The translations under genes were made by a program, and so were the position numbers. DNA of 64,000 nt from Streptomyces sp. NBC_01353. GTDB taxonomy: Bacteria; Actinomycetota; Actinomycetes; Streptomycetales; Streptomycetaceae. Where the stretch lies: positions 1,798,001 to 1,862,000 of the forward strand of contig NZ_CP108352.1 of NCBI RefSeq assembly GCF_036237275.1, read 5' to 3'. Positions 1-7,828 of this stretch are shown here, piece by piece. The stretch's first letter is position 1; each line of letters begins with the position of its first letter. Below the pieces are notes generated by a model. It was not told where the DNA came from, did no database searches, and worked only from the letters and a program-made list of their open reading frames with translations.

Positions 1-514
1 TGTCGGCGATCGACTTGGTGGAGACCGTGCCGCTGATCAGCTTGGTGAAGCCGAGGTTCAGTCCGGTCAGCATGAGGAACGTGCCGAGGGTGATGATGAA
101 GCTCGGCAGTTTGGTGCGGGTCAGCATGAAGCCGTTGAAGACGCCGATGGCGAGGGTGACGAGCAGCGAGACACCGACGCCGACCCAGACGTTCGCGGTC
201 ATCTGGTAGCTGAACATCGACGAGATCAGCGCCGAGGTGGTGACCATCACGCCGGCCGAGAGGTCGAACTCGCCGCCGATCATCAGCAGCGCGACGGGCA
301 CCGCCATGATGCCGATGGTGGAGGCCGCGTAGAAGACCGTGCCGAGACTGGAGGCGCGCAGGAAGCTGTCGGCGACGATCGAGAAGAAGACGAAGACGGC
401 GGCGGCTCCGACGACGGAGCCGAGCTCGGGCCGGGCCAGGAGCTTGCGCAGCCGGGTGGTGCGCAGCAGCCGCTCGTCGACGTGGTCGAGGTCGGACGGC
501 GCGGTCGCGCTCAT
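1..514 (-). CDS. Sugar ABC transporter permease, RbsC-like (3' end outside window)
   Basis: Inner-membrane permease of a ribose/xylose-type ABC importer. About 171 residues are visible from the ATG at 514; the C-terminal part lies beyond the left edge. Several hydrophobic segments are seen, and the stretch around GGEFDLSAG followed by GVFNGFMLTRTKLPSFI is typical of BPD_transp_2 sugar permeases (family knowledge). Its ATG overlaps the TGA of the upstream binding-protein gene by 4 bp (ATGA), so the two are translationally coupled. The ATPase component is not in the window, and the substrate cannot be read from sequence. The adjacent dehydrogenase suggests a sugar, polyol or inositol (inference). 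Confidence 0.88.
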   Translation of the reverse strand, partial: MSATAPSDLDHVDERLLRTTRLRKLLARPELGSVVGAAAVFVFFSIVADSFLRASSLGTVFYAASTIGIMAVPVALLMIGGEFDLSAGVMVTTSALISSMFSYQMTANVWVGVGVSLLVTLAIGVFNGFMLTRTKLPSFIITLGTFLMLTGLNLGFTKLISGTVSTKSIAD

Positions 515-1530
515 CGGGTGCCCCGCTCCGCGTAGCCCTTCAGCGCCTCGGCGTCGTCCTTCGTGATGATCTGGGGGCCGGTGAGGACCGGCTTGCCGCC
601 GCCGAGGACGTCGGCGTTGTACTTGTACAGCCAGAGCAGGTCGACGGCCTCGTAGCCCTGGAGGTAGGGCTGCTGGTCCACGGCGAAGCCGAGGGTGCCC
701 GCGGAGAGCGCGGAGGCGACCTTCGCGTTGAGGTCGAAGGTGTCGACCTCCGCCTGCGAGCCCGCCGCCTTCTTCGCCTGGACGGCGGCGTCGGCGAACG
801 GCGCGCCGAGGGTGACGACGGAATCGATGGCGGGGTCGGACTGGAGCTTGGCCTCGATGGACGCCTGGACGTCGGGCATGTTGGTGCCGTCGACGTACAG
901 GTTCTGCAGATCGCCGCCGAAGGTCTTCTTCGCCCCCGCGCAGCGCTGCTCGTGGCCGACGTTGCCCTGCTCGTGCAGGACGCACAGCGCCTTCTTCTTC
1001 CCGCGCCTGTCGAGCTCCTCACCGACGGCCTCGCCCGCGACGGTCTCGTCCTGACCGATGTGGGTGAGCGCGCCGAAGGCCTTGGACTGCTCGGAGCCGG
1101 AGTTGACGGTGATCACCGGGATTCCGGCCTTGACCGCCTTCTCGACGGCGGCCTTCATCGCGTCGGGCTTCGCGAGGGTGACGATGAGTCCGTCGACGCC
1201 CTTGGCGATGTACGAGTCGATGAGCTGCGCCTGCTGCTGCGCCTCGTCGCTGTGGGCGTAGAGGAAGTTGATGTTGTCCTTCACGGCCGCCTGCTCGGCG
1301 CCGTTCTGGACGATGTCCCAGAAGGTGTCGCCGTCGCCCGAGTGGGTCACCATGGCGAAGGTCCACCGGGGGGTGTTCACGGCCGCCTTCCCCTGGGCCG
1401 CGGCCGCCTTGCGGGCGTCCTCCGCGCGCTTCCCTCCGGTGCTGCTGCACCCGGCGAGTGCGGCGGTGAGCGCCACCGCGAGCACGGCGCCGACTGCGGC
1501 GCGTACCCCTCCTGTCCGAAGCCTGGTCAC
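511..1530 (-). CDS. Sugar ABC transporter substrate-binding lipoprotein (RbsB-like)
   Basis: Periplasmic-binding-protein family 1/4 protein of 339 residues that captures a sugar-like ligand outside the membrane. I chose the GTG at 1530: it follows AGGAGG (1541-1546) by 10 nt and gives a clean signal peptide ending in the lipobox LAGC, with lipidated Cys at residue 28. An upstream ATG at 1581 would add 17 residues unlike a signal peptide. The mature part has the usual two-lobe features (WTFAMVTHSGDGDTFWDIV near the N-terminus, GVDGLIVTLAKPDAM, PVITVNSG). It overlaps the permease start by 4 bp. The GntR gene lies 87 bp upstream on the same strand and is the likely regulator. Confidence 0.9.
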   Translation of the reverse strand: MTRLRTGGVRAAVGAVLAVALTAALAGCSSTGGKRAEDARKAAAAQGKAAVNTPRWTFAMVTHSGDGDTFWDIVQNGAEQAAVKDNINFLYAHSDEAQQQAQLIDSYIAKGVDGLIVTLAKPDAMKAAVEKAVKAGIPVITVNSGSEQSKAFGALTHIGQDETVAGEAVGEELDRRGKKKALCVLHEQGNVGHEQRCAGAKKTFGGDLQNLYVDGTNMPDVQASIEAKLQSDPAIDSVVTLGAPFADAAVQAKKAAGSQAEVDTFDLNAKVASALSAGTLGFAVDQQPYLQGYEAVDLLWLYKYNADVLGGGKPVLTGPQIITKDDAEALKGYAERGTR

Positions 1531-1617
1531 GAGGCCGTGCCCTCCTTTGTGTCCTTCTGCGTGCATTGCAGTATCGGTCATGGGGATCGCGCGGATGTTC
1601 GCGGGGCGGGTGTACGG

Positions 1618-2379
1618 CTAGGGACGCACCAGGAGCTGGAACTCGAAGGAGTACCGCGAGGCCCGGTAGAGGTGCGATCCGAACTCGACGGCACGACCGG
1701 TGTCGTCGAAGGTGGTGCGTTCCATGGTGAGCAGCGGGGCTCCCTCCTCCTCGGCCAGCAGATCCGCCTCGGCCGCCGTGGCGGCCCGGGCACCCACGGT
1801 CTGGCGGGCGCTGTGGAGAGTGATACCGCCACCGCGCATGAGGCGGTAGAGGCCGGTGGTCTCCAGTCGTCCGGGGTCCAGGTCGAGGAGTCCGGCCGGC
1901 AGATGGTTGCGCAGGTACGCCATCGGCTCGTCGTGCGCGGAGCGCAGCCGCTCCACGTACCGCACGTCACTGCCCTCCGGTACGCCGAGGGCGGCGGCGA
2001 CCCGGGCGGTGGCGGGTTCGATGCGGTCGGCGAGGACCCGGGTGGCGGGGCGCTGGCCGGCCGCCTCCAGGTCGTCGTAGAGGCTGCTGAGCTCCAGTGG
2101 GCGCCTGACCTGGCTGTGCACGACCTGGGTGCCGACGCCACGCCGGCGTACCAGGAGGCCCTTGTCGACCAGCGACTGGATGGCCTGGCGGACGGTGGGC
2201 CGGGACAGGCCCAGCCGGGTGGCGAGGTCGATCTCGTTGCCGAGCAGGCTGCCGGGGGTCAGGATCCCCTGCTCGATCGCCGCCTCCAGCTGCTGGGCGA
2301 GCTGGTAGTAGAGCGGGACCGGGCTGGTGCGGTCCACGGAGAAGGGTGGCAGCGAGGCGGACGACGACGGCTTGGACAC
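1618..2379 (-). CDS. GntR-family transcriptional regulator with UTRA effector domain
   Basis: DNA-binding repressor of about 253 residues. The N-terminal winged helix (SPVPLYYQLAQQLEAAI, then LSRPTVRQAIQSLVDKGLL) is the GntR signature. Residues from about 95 to the end form a UTRA ligand-binding domain (VRYVERLRSAHDEPMAY, ending FEFQLLVRP), the HutC subfamily, which usually senses sugar phosphates or other small metabolites. The GTG at 2379 sits just before the domain; longer upstream reading lacks family similarity. It is flanked by the sugar ABC genes and, divergently, by a dehydrogenase. A perfect TTGTC-CT-GACAA palindrome in the divergent promoter is a good candidate operator. Confidence 0.88.
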   Translation of the reverse strand: MSKPSSSASLPPFSVDRTSPVPLYYQLAQQLEAAIEQGILTPGSLLGNEIDLATRLGLSRPTVRQAIQSLVDKGLLVRRRGVGTQVVHSQVRRPLELSSLYDDLEAAGQRPATRVLADRIEPATARVAAALGVPEGSDVRYVERLRSAHDEPMAYLRNHLPAGLLDLDPGRLETTGLYRLMRGGGITLHSARQTVGARAATAAEADLLAEEEGAPLLTMERTTFDDTGRAVEFGSHLYRASRYSFEFQLLVRP

Positions 2380-2429
2380 GGACGGGAGCGTAGCCCGAGG
2401 AGAAGATGACAGGAAGTGGTGAAGTCCGA

Positions 2430-2441
2430 TTGTCCTGACAA
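2430..2441. promoter_or_regulatory. Candidate GntR operator, TTGTC-CT-GACAA
   Basis: A perfect inverted repeat with 5-bp arms and 2-bp centre lies between the divergent GntR and dehydrogenase starts, 41 bp before the dehydrogenase ATG. Further GACA half-sites occur at about 2407 and 2448. GntR/HutC proteins typically bind short AT-containing palindromes of this size. Assignment to the adjacent regulator is inference. Confidence 0.5.
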
Positions 2442-2481
2442 ATCCTTGACAGGGTCTTCGTTCGGCACCACCTTGGGGGCC

Positions 2482-3483
2482 ATGCGCATCGGACTGATCG
2501 GAACGGGACGTATCGGGGCCTTCCACGCGGGCGTGCTCGCCCGCCATCCGGAGGTCGAATCGCTCGTCGTGGCGGACGCGGACGGTACCCGGGCGGCGCA
2601 GGTCGCCGGGGCGATCGGCGCCGGCGCGGCGCCCACCGTCGACGCCCTCCTCGACCACGCCCTCGACGCCGTCGTCATCGCCTCCGCCACCGCCGCCCAC
2701 GCCGAGCTGATCGGCCGCGCGGCGGGTGCCGGACTGCCCGCCTTCTGCGAGAAGCCCATCGCCCTGGACGTGCCCGGCACGCTCGGCGCGCTGCGGGCGG
2801 TCGAGACCGCGGGCACGGAGCTCCAGCTCGGCTTCATGCGCCGCTTCGACGCCGGGTACGCCGCCGCCCGCGAGGCCGTGCGGACGGGCCGGCTCGGCCG
2901 CCTGCACACCGTACGGGCGGCCACCTCCGACCCCGCCCCGCCGCCCGCCGCGTATCTGCCGCTCTCCGGCGGTCTCTTCCGGGACTGCCTGGTACACGAC
3001 TTCGACATACTGCGCTGGGTGACCGGGCGGGAGGTCGTCGAGGTGTACGCCACCGGCTCGGACGCCGGCCCCGCGATGTTCCGCGAGGCGGGCGACGTGG
3101 ACACCGCGGCGGCGGCGCTCACCCTGGACGACGGCACGCTCGCCACGGCGACGGCGACCCGGTGCAACGGCGCCGGTTACGACGTACGGATGGAGCTGGC
3201 GGGCGAGCGGGACCAGATCGCCGTCGGCCTGGACGACCGGACCCCGCTCACCTCGGTGGAGCCCTCGGGACCGCCCGCCCCGGTCAAGCCCTGGCCGGGC
3301 TTCCTGGAGCGGTTCGCCCCCGCGTACGAGGCAGAACTGGACGCGTTCGTCAGGCTGGTCCGCGGCGAGGCACCCAATCCGTGCGACGGACGTGAGGCGC
3401 TGGAGGCCCTGCGGATCGCGGAGGCCTGCGAGCGCTCACGGCGCGAGCACCGACCGGTCGCGCTCGCCGAGATCCCGTCGTAG
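2482..3483 (+). CDS. Gfo/Idh/MocA-family oxidoreductase (inositol dehydrogenase-like)
   Basis: NAD(P)-dependent dehydrogenase of 333 residues acting on a sugar or cyclitol. The N-terminal Rossmann motif GTGRIG is at residues 7-12, the family EKP motif at 90-92, and the HDFDILRW stretch near residue 175 holds the conserved Asp/His region. The ATG at 2482 places the dinucleotide loop at the usual position; an upstream in-frame ATG (2416) would add 22 unrelated residues and run through the operator. It is divergent from the GntR gene and probably metabolises the sugar imported by the neighbouring ABC system (inference). Its final codons and stop are copied in the tandem array that follows. Confidence 0.88.
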   Translation: MRIGLIGTGRIGAFHAGVLARHPEVESLVVADADGTRAAQVAGAIGAGAAPTVDALLDHALDAVVIASATAAHAELIGRAAGAGLPAFCEKPIALDVPGTLGALRAVETAGTELQLGFMRRFDAGYAAAREAVRTGRLGRLHTVRAATSDPAPPPAAYLPLSGGLFRDCLVHDFDILRWVTGREVVEVYATGSDAGPAMFREAGDVDTAAAALTLDDGTLATATATRCNGAGYDVRMELAGERDQIAVGLDDRTPLTSVEPSGPPAPVKPWPGFLERFAPAYEAELDAFVRLVRGEAPNPCDGREALEALRIAEACERSRREHRPVALAEIPS

Positions 3484-3815
3484 GCCGGAATCCCGTCGTG
3501 GGCCGGACCCCGTTCGTGGAGCGAGATCCCGGCGTAGAGCGGGATCCCGTCGCGGGCCGGATCCCGTCGTAGGGCGGACCCCGTCGTAGGCCGGAATCCC
3601 GTCGTGGGCCGGACCCCGTTCGTGGAGCGAGATCCCGGCGTAGAGCGGGATCCCGTCGCGGGCCGGATCCCGTCGTAGGGCGGGCCCCGTCGTAGGGCGG
3701 GCCCCGTCGTAGGGCGGGCCCCGTCGTAGGGCGGGCCCCGTCGTAGGGATCCCGTCGTAGGGATCCCGTCGTAGGGATCCCGTCGTAGGGATCCCGTCGT
3801 AGGGCGGATTCCGCC
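3470..3815. repeat. Minisatellite array built on the gene's own stop region
   Basis: The core GATCCCGTCGTAG is the last codons and TAG stop of the preceding dehydrogenase. It is repeated many times over about 340 bp. A 106-bp higher-order unit occurs twice (from 3481 and 3587). Then come 17-bp periods (CGTCGTAGGG starting at 3671, 3688, 3705, 3722, 3739) and 14-bp periods (3739, 3753, 3767, 3781, 3795). It fills the convergent gap before the thioesterase gene. No gene is convincing inside it; the arginine-rich reading on the minus strand is a by-product of the repeat. Confidence 0.93.
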
Positions 3816-3846
3816 GTACGCCGAGATCCCGCAGTGGAGCGTCCCC

Positions 3847-4275
3847 TCAGCCGTTCGCGGAGAGGACCGTTCCCTGCGCCACCGCGCACAGGGTCTCGTC
3901 GCCCCCCTCGTCCACCGTCAGCAGGTCGCAGCGGACCACCGCCTGCCGTCGCCCCGCGTGGACCACGCTCGCGCGTGCGACGAGCGTGCGGCCCCGCGCG
4001 GGGCGGACGTACTGGATGGAGAAGCCGGCGGTCAGGACGGCCGCGCCCAGCGCCGTGCCGGCCGCGAAGGTGAGCGCGTTGTCGGCGGCGTACGAGAGCA
4101 CACCGCCGTGCGCGAAGCCGTTCTGCTGCTGGAGCTCCTCGCGGAGATCGACCTCGAGCGTGGCCGCGCCGTCGCCGAAGGCGGTGATCCGGGCGCCGAC
4201 GAGCCGGCTGAACGGCTGGGCGTCCAGGACCTTCCGCGCGAGGACGAGGTCGAGGTCGCGCGAGGGATCGGTCAT
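3847..4275 (-). CDS. PaaI/DUF4442-type hotdog thioesterase
   Basis: Small hotdog-fold protein of 142 residues, probably hydrolysing an acyl-CoA or similar thioester. Visible family features are the NGFAHGGVLSYAADNALTFAAG stretch (conserved Asn, His and Gly of the PaaI group) and a C-terminal strand ending VAQGTVLSANG. The ATG at 4275 follows the stop of the P450 gene by 4 nt, so the two are very likely co-transcribed and coupled. An in-frame extension upstream runs inside the P450 gene and is rejected. The substrate is unknown. Confidence 0.82.
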   Translation of the reverse strand: MTDPSRDLDLVLARKVLDAQPFSRLVGARITAFGDGAATLEVDLREELQQQNGFAHGGVLSYAADNALTFAAGTALGAAVLTAGFSIQYVRPARGRTLVARASVVHAGRRQAVVRCDLLTVDEGGDETLCAVAQGTVLSANG

Positions 4276-4279
4276 CGGG

Positions 4280-5458
4280 TCACCACCGGACGGGAAGGCG
4301 GCGCACACCGCGGACGAGCAGACCGGGCATCCACTCCCAGGGAGCGCCCTCGGGGTCGAGTTCCAGCCGCGGGAAACGCTCCACGAGTGTCCGGATCGCG
4401 ATGGTTCCCTCGAGGCGGGCGAGCGGGGCGCCGAGACAGTAGTGGATGCCGTGCCCGAAGGCCATATGGCCGCGCGGTTCGCGGCGGATGTCGAAGCGGT
4501 CCGGTTCGGGGAAGCGGTTCGGGTCGCGGTCGGTGGCCGCGAGGGAGACGAAGACGGCCGAGCGGGCCGGGATGTCGGTGCCTCCGACGGTGGTCGGCTC
4601 CTTGGCGATCCGGAAGGTGGTGGTCTCCACCGGCCCGTCGTAGCGCAGCCCTTCCTCGATCACCCCGTCGAGCAGCCCGAAGTCGGCTCGGAGCTCGGCG
4701 AGTTGGTCGGGGTGGGCGAAGAGGGCCCGCATGGTGTTGGAGATCAGGCCGACCGTGGTCTCGTGCCCGGCGACGAGCAACAGGTATCCCATCGCCCGTA
4801 GTTCGGGCAGGGAGAGCCGGTCGCCGTCCTCGGCGCGCGTGGCGATCAGCGCGGAGAGCAGGTCGTCCTGGGGCCCGGAGGCCCGCTTGTCCTCGATGAG
4901 CTCGTCGAGGTAGGAACCGAAGCCCTCGACGACCTCCCGCGCGGGGGTTCCGCCGGCCGGCGCGACCAGCTCGTTCGACCAGTGCCGGAAGGAGTCCCGG
5001 TCGGCCACCGGGACACCGAGGAGCTCGCAGATGACGGTCATCGGCAGCGGGAACGCGAAGGAGTCGACGAGATCGGCGCGGCCGGCCGGGGCCATGGCGT
5101 CGACGAGTTCGTCGGCGAGCTCCTGGATGCGGGGGCGCAGGGCCTCCACCCGCCGGCCGGTGAACTCCCGTGCGACGAGCTTGCGCAGCCGGGTGTGGTC
5201 CGGTGGGTCCACGGCGAGCAGGTTGGGGCCGATGACCTCCTCGTCGACCGGGACGAAGTCGATGACGGACGGCGACTTCACCAGGCGCGGGTCGGCGAGC
5301 GCCGCCCGCCCCTCCTCGTGACCGACGACGAGCCAGAACTCCCAGCCGTCGGGCATACGGATGTGGTGGACGGGACCGCTCTCGCGGAGCTTCGCGTAGT
5401 AGGGATACGGATTCGCGGTGAAGTCCGCGCCCCACTCCCCCAGTTCGATGACGGACAT
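4280..5458 (-). CDS. Cytochrome P450 (CYP107/105-like)
   Basis: Soluble bacterial class I P450 of 392 residues. It has the I-helix oxygen-activation motif AGHETT, the K-helix ExxR (EEGLRYDGPVE) and the heme-binding loop FGHGIHYCLG with the axial Cys at residue 341. The N-terminus (NPYPYYAKLRESGPVH) is the usual start of actinomycete P450s. No ferredoxin lies beside it, so electrons must come from elsewhere. It is followed 4 nt later by a thioesterase. The substrate cannot be predicted. Confidence 0.95.
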   Translation of the reverse strand: MSVIELGEWGADFTANPYPYYAKLRESGPVHHIRMPDGWEFWLVVGHEEGRAALADPRLVKSPSVIDFVPVDEEVIGPNLLAVDPPDHTRLRKLVAREFTGRRVEALRPRIQELADELVDAMAPAGRADLVDSFAFPLPMTVICELLGVPVADRDSFRHWSNELVAPAGGTPAREVVEGFGSYLDELIEDKRASGPQDDLLSALIATRAEDGDRLSLPELRAMGYLLLVAGHETTVGLISNTMRALFAHPDQLAELRADFGLLDGVIEEGLRYDGPVETTTFRIAKEPTTVGGTDIPARSAVFVSLAATDRDPNRFPEPDRFDIRREPRGHMAFGHGIHYCLGAPLARLEGTIAIRTLVERFPRLELDPEGAPWEWMPGLLVRGVRRLPVRW

Positions 5459-5467
5459 CGCCCCACC

Positions 5468-6139
5468 CTAGGCGGTGTCGTTTTCGTCGAGGAGGCCGGC
5501 GTCGTGGACGAGAAGCGCGATCTGGACACGGTTGTTGAGGCCGAGTTTGGCGAGAATCCGTGAGACATGGGTCTTGACGGTCGGCACGCTCATGTAGAGG
5601 GCGGCGGCGATCTCGGCGTTGGAGTGCCCGCGGCCGACGGAGACGGCGACCTCGCGTTCGCGCTGGGCGAGTTCGGCGATCCTGCCCGCCGCGGTCGCGC
5701 TCCTCGGCTGCTCCGGCCGGCCCGTGACGTGACTCATCAGCTGGCGGGTGACGGCCGGGGAGAGCACGGGGTCGCCGGACGCGACGCGACGCACGGCGGC
5801 GACGATCTCGGCGGGCGGAGTGTCCTTGAGGACGAATCCGGCCGCGCCCGCGCGCAGGGCGCGCAGCACCTGCTCGTCGGCGTGGAAGGTGGTGAGGACC
5901 ACGACCTCGGGGGCGTCGGGGCGGGCGCGCAGCAGTTCGGTGGCGGTCAGACCGTCGACGTGCGGCATCCGGATGTCCATGAGGACGACGTCCGGGGCGA
6001 GGCGGGCGACGAGGTCGGGTACGTCCCGGCCGTCGGTGCCCTCGCCGACGATCTCGATGTCGTCGGCGCCGCCGAGCATGAAGGTGAGGCCGGCGCGGAC
6101 CAGGGGGTCGTCGTCGACGACGAGCAGACGGATGGTCAT
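5468..6139 (-). CDS. NarL/LuxR-family response regulator
   Basis: Two-component response regulator of 223 residues. The receiver domain carries DDD at 9-11 and the phosphoacceptor Asp55 (LMDIRMPH). The C-terminal LuxR helix-turn-helix (LAQREREVAVSVGRGHSNAEIA, then PTVKTHVSRILAKLGL) binds DNA. Its ATG overlaps the TGA of the cognate kinase by 4 bp, so the pair is an operon and signal partner. Candidate binding sites are the ACCAAAGT elements upstream of the kinase gene. Confidence 0.95.
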   Translation of the reverse strand: MTIRLLVVDDDPLVRAGLTFMLGGADDIEIVGEGTDGRDVPDLVARLAPDVVLMDIRMPHVDGLTATELLRARPDAPEVVVLTTFHADEQVLRALRAGAAGFVLKDTPPAEIVAAVRRVASGDPVLSPAVTRQLMSHVTGRPEQPRSATAAGRIAELAQREREVAVSVGRGHSNAEIAAALYMSVPTVKTHVSRILAKLGLNNRVQIALLVHDAGLLDENDTA

Positions 6140-7371
6140 GAGGGCCACGGTAGCCAGGCGTGCAGGGCGAACCCTCCGCCGGGGGCCGGGCCGTGGTCGA
6201 GGCGCCCGCCGGCGAGGGTGGCGCGCTCGGTGAGGCCGATGAGTCCCTGACCGGAGCCGGGGACGTGCGGGACGGGCCCGGTGGGGGCCGGGTTGTGGAC
6301 GTCGATGGTCAGTCCGTCGCCGGGACGGCCGCGCACGGTGAGGGTGACCTCGGTGCCGGGGGCGTGCTTGCGGGCGTTGGTGAGGCCCTCCTGCGCGATC
6401 CGGTAGACGGTGCGGCCGGTGGAGGCGGGGACCGCCTCCGGATCGTCGATCGTGGAGTCGAGGACGACCTTCGTGCCGGCCGCGCGGGACTCGGCGACCA
6501 GCGCGTCGAGCGTGGCGAGGGTGGGCTGCGGCCGGTCGCCCTCCGCGCCCTCGCCCGGGGCACGCAGGACGCCGATGATCTGCCGGAGGTCCTGCAGAGC
6601 CTCGTGGGCGCTGTCCCGGATGACTCCGGCGGCGCGGGCGACCTGCTCCGGTGGGGCGTCGGGCCGGAACTCCAGCGCTCCGGCGTGCACGCTGAGCAGG
6701 GTGAGCCGGTGGGCGAGGACGTCGTGCATCTCGCGGGCGATGGCCTCGCGGGCGAGGCGCTGGGCCTGCTCGGCGCGCAGCTCCGCCTCGGCCTCGGCGC
6801 GCCGGGCGCGTTCGCGCAGGGCCTCGACGAGCTGGCGCCGGGATCGTACGAGCATCCCCCATGCGGTCATGAGCAGGACCAGGATGAAGCCGATGAGGAT
6901 CCCCGGCACGGTCCCGGTGGAGGGGTCGGGGCGCACGAAGACCTGGGCCGTGGTGCCGGCGAGGGAGAGCGCGCCGACCCAGGCGACCTCGCGGAAGGGC
7001 CGCCGGACGGCGAGGCTGAACAGGCTCACGAGGAAGGCGCCGCCGGCGAGGGGCGCGACCACGCTGACGAGGCCGAGCGCGACCGCGAGGCCGACGGGCC
7101 AACGGCGGCGCAGCCAGAGGGCGCAGCAGGCAGCGGCACCGACGACCTGGTCGGCCAGGGCGACGGCGTCGCTGTTGAGCTGGTCGGTGGCGTCGGCCGC
7201 GATCATGCCGAAGAGGACCGCGAGGAGGAACAGGGTGGTGTCGACGACCCAGTCGCGTACGGTGCGGCGCGGCCTGCGGCCGGGTGGGGCGTCGGCCGGA
7301 GGGTCGGCCATGGCCGAGGGCAGCAGCCAGGCGTAGCGGTCCGTACGTGTCATACGAACCAAAGTACGCAC
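6136..7371 (-). CDS. HisKA_3-type sensor histidine kinase
   Basis: Membrane sensor kinase of the NarX/DesK class. The N-terminal half has five or so hydrophobic segments (residues about 41-175), then a coiled linker and the dimerisation box REMHDVLAHRL with phosphorylated His216 (counted from the GTG at 7371). The C-terminal ATPase region has the N box YRIAQEGLTNARKHA and a GxGQGLIGL G box. Starts at 7371, 7353 (ATG) and 7311 (ATG) are all possible and no ribosome site decides between them. It pairs with the overlapping response regulator downstream. The signal is unknown. Confidence 0.92.
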   Translation of the reverse strand: MRTLVRMTRTDRYAWLLPSAMADPPADAPPGRRPRRTVRDWVVDTTLFLLAVLFGMIAADATDQLNSDAVALADQVVGAAACCALWLRRRWPVGLAVALGLVSVVAPLAGGAFLVSLFSLAVRRPFREVAWVGALSLAGTTAQVFVRPDPSTGTVPGILIGFILVLLMTAWGMLVRSRRQLVEALRERARRAEAEAELRAEQAQRLAREAIAREMHDVLAHRLTLLSVHAGALEFRPDAPPEQVARAAGVIRDSAHEALQDLRQIIGVLRAPGEGAEGDRPQPTLATLDALVAESRAAGTKVVLDSTIDDPEAVPASTGRTVYRIAQEGLTNARKHAPGTEVTLTVRGRPGDGLTIDVHNPAPTGPVPHVPGSGQGLIGLTERATLAGGRLDHGPAPGGGFALHAWLPWPS

Positions 7372-7440
7372 GTCAGAGGCGCGGGGCCGGGTTGGAACGG
7401 CTGATGGCTACCAAAGTCGCGCGGTACGAGACTTCGGTAG
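7368..7440. promoter_or_regulatory. Inverted and direct ACCAAAGT elements upstream of the kinase gene
   Basis: CTACCAAAGTC (7408-7418) and GACTTCGGTAG (7430-7440) form an 11-bp inverted repeat with one mismatch and an 11-bp spacer. A third ACCAAAGT occurs at about 7368, at the kinase start itself. The group lies in the divergent region between the two-component operon and a small membrane-protein gene, as expected for an autoregulatory NarL-type site (inference). Confidence 0.5.
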
Positions 7441-7499
7441 CACCGGCTCTGTCCCACCGGCCGACGCGGGCGCGAGAACCGCGGCGCCAGGATCGACCC

Positions 7500-7718
7500 A
7501 TGAAGAAGATTCTGGAGTTCGTGGGCGGTGTGGTGCTGATCGGCGGCATCGCGGGGGTGCTGCGCGAGTTGACCGGCTGGTTCCCGTTCATGGGGTTCAC
7601 CCGGGCCCTGACGGAGAACGTCTCGTTCCTGGAGGGCCGGGAGATCCTCGCCAACGTCGCGATCGCGGTGGTCGGCTTCGCGATCGTCATGATCGCCGAC
7701 ACCAAGCGGCGCACCTGA
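7500..7718 (+). CDS. Small two-helix membrane protein
   Basis: A 72-residue protein from the ATG at 7500. Hydrophobic stretches FVGGVVLIGGIAGVL (about 7-21) and ILANVAIAVVGFAIVMIAD (about 48-66) flank a short polar loop, and a basic tail ends it. It is divergent from the two-component operon and shares its promoter region with the ACCAAAGT repeats, so it is a plausible target of that system (inference). I do not recognise the family. Confidence 0.7.
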   Translation: MKKILEFVGGVVLIGGIAGVLRELTGWFPFMGFTRALTENVSFLEGREILANVAIAVVGFAIVMIADTKRRT

Positions 7719-7828
7719 GGCGACATCCGCCGTTCCGGTCGGCCGGTCGACCCGGACGGATCCCGGGCGCTGCGCGGCCGGCGGAGGTGTAGTGGGGTGG
7801 TGGCGACCACAGACAGGGGGCTACCGAC

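Noticed and set aside
952-2409. Plus-strand frame of 485 codons across the binding protein and GntR genes
   Set aside because: Antisense shadow of two genes with clear domains on the other strand.
3470-3889. The repeat array as a CRISPR or as an arginine-rich repeat protein
   Set aside because: There are no unique spacers, the periods (14, 17, 106 bp) are nested tandem copies, and the protein reading is a by-product with no start signal.
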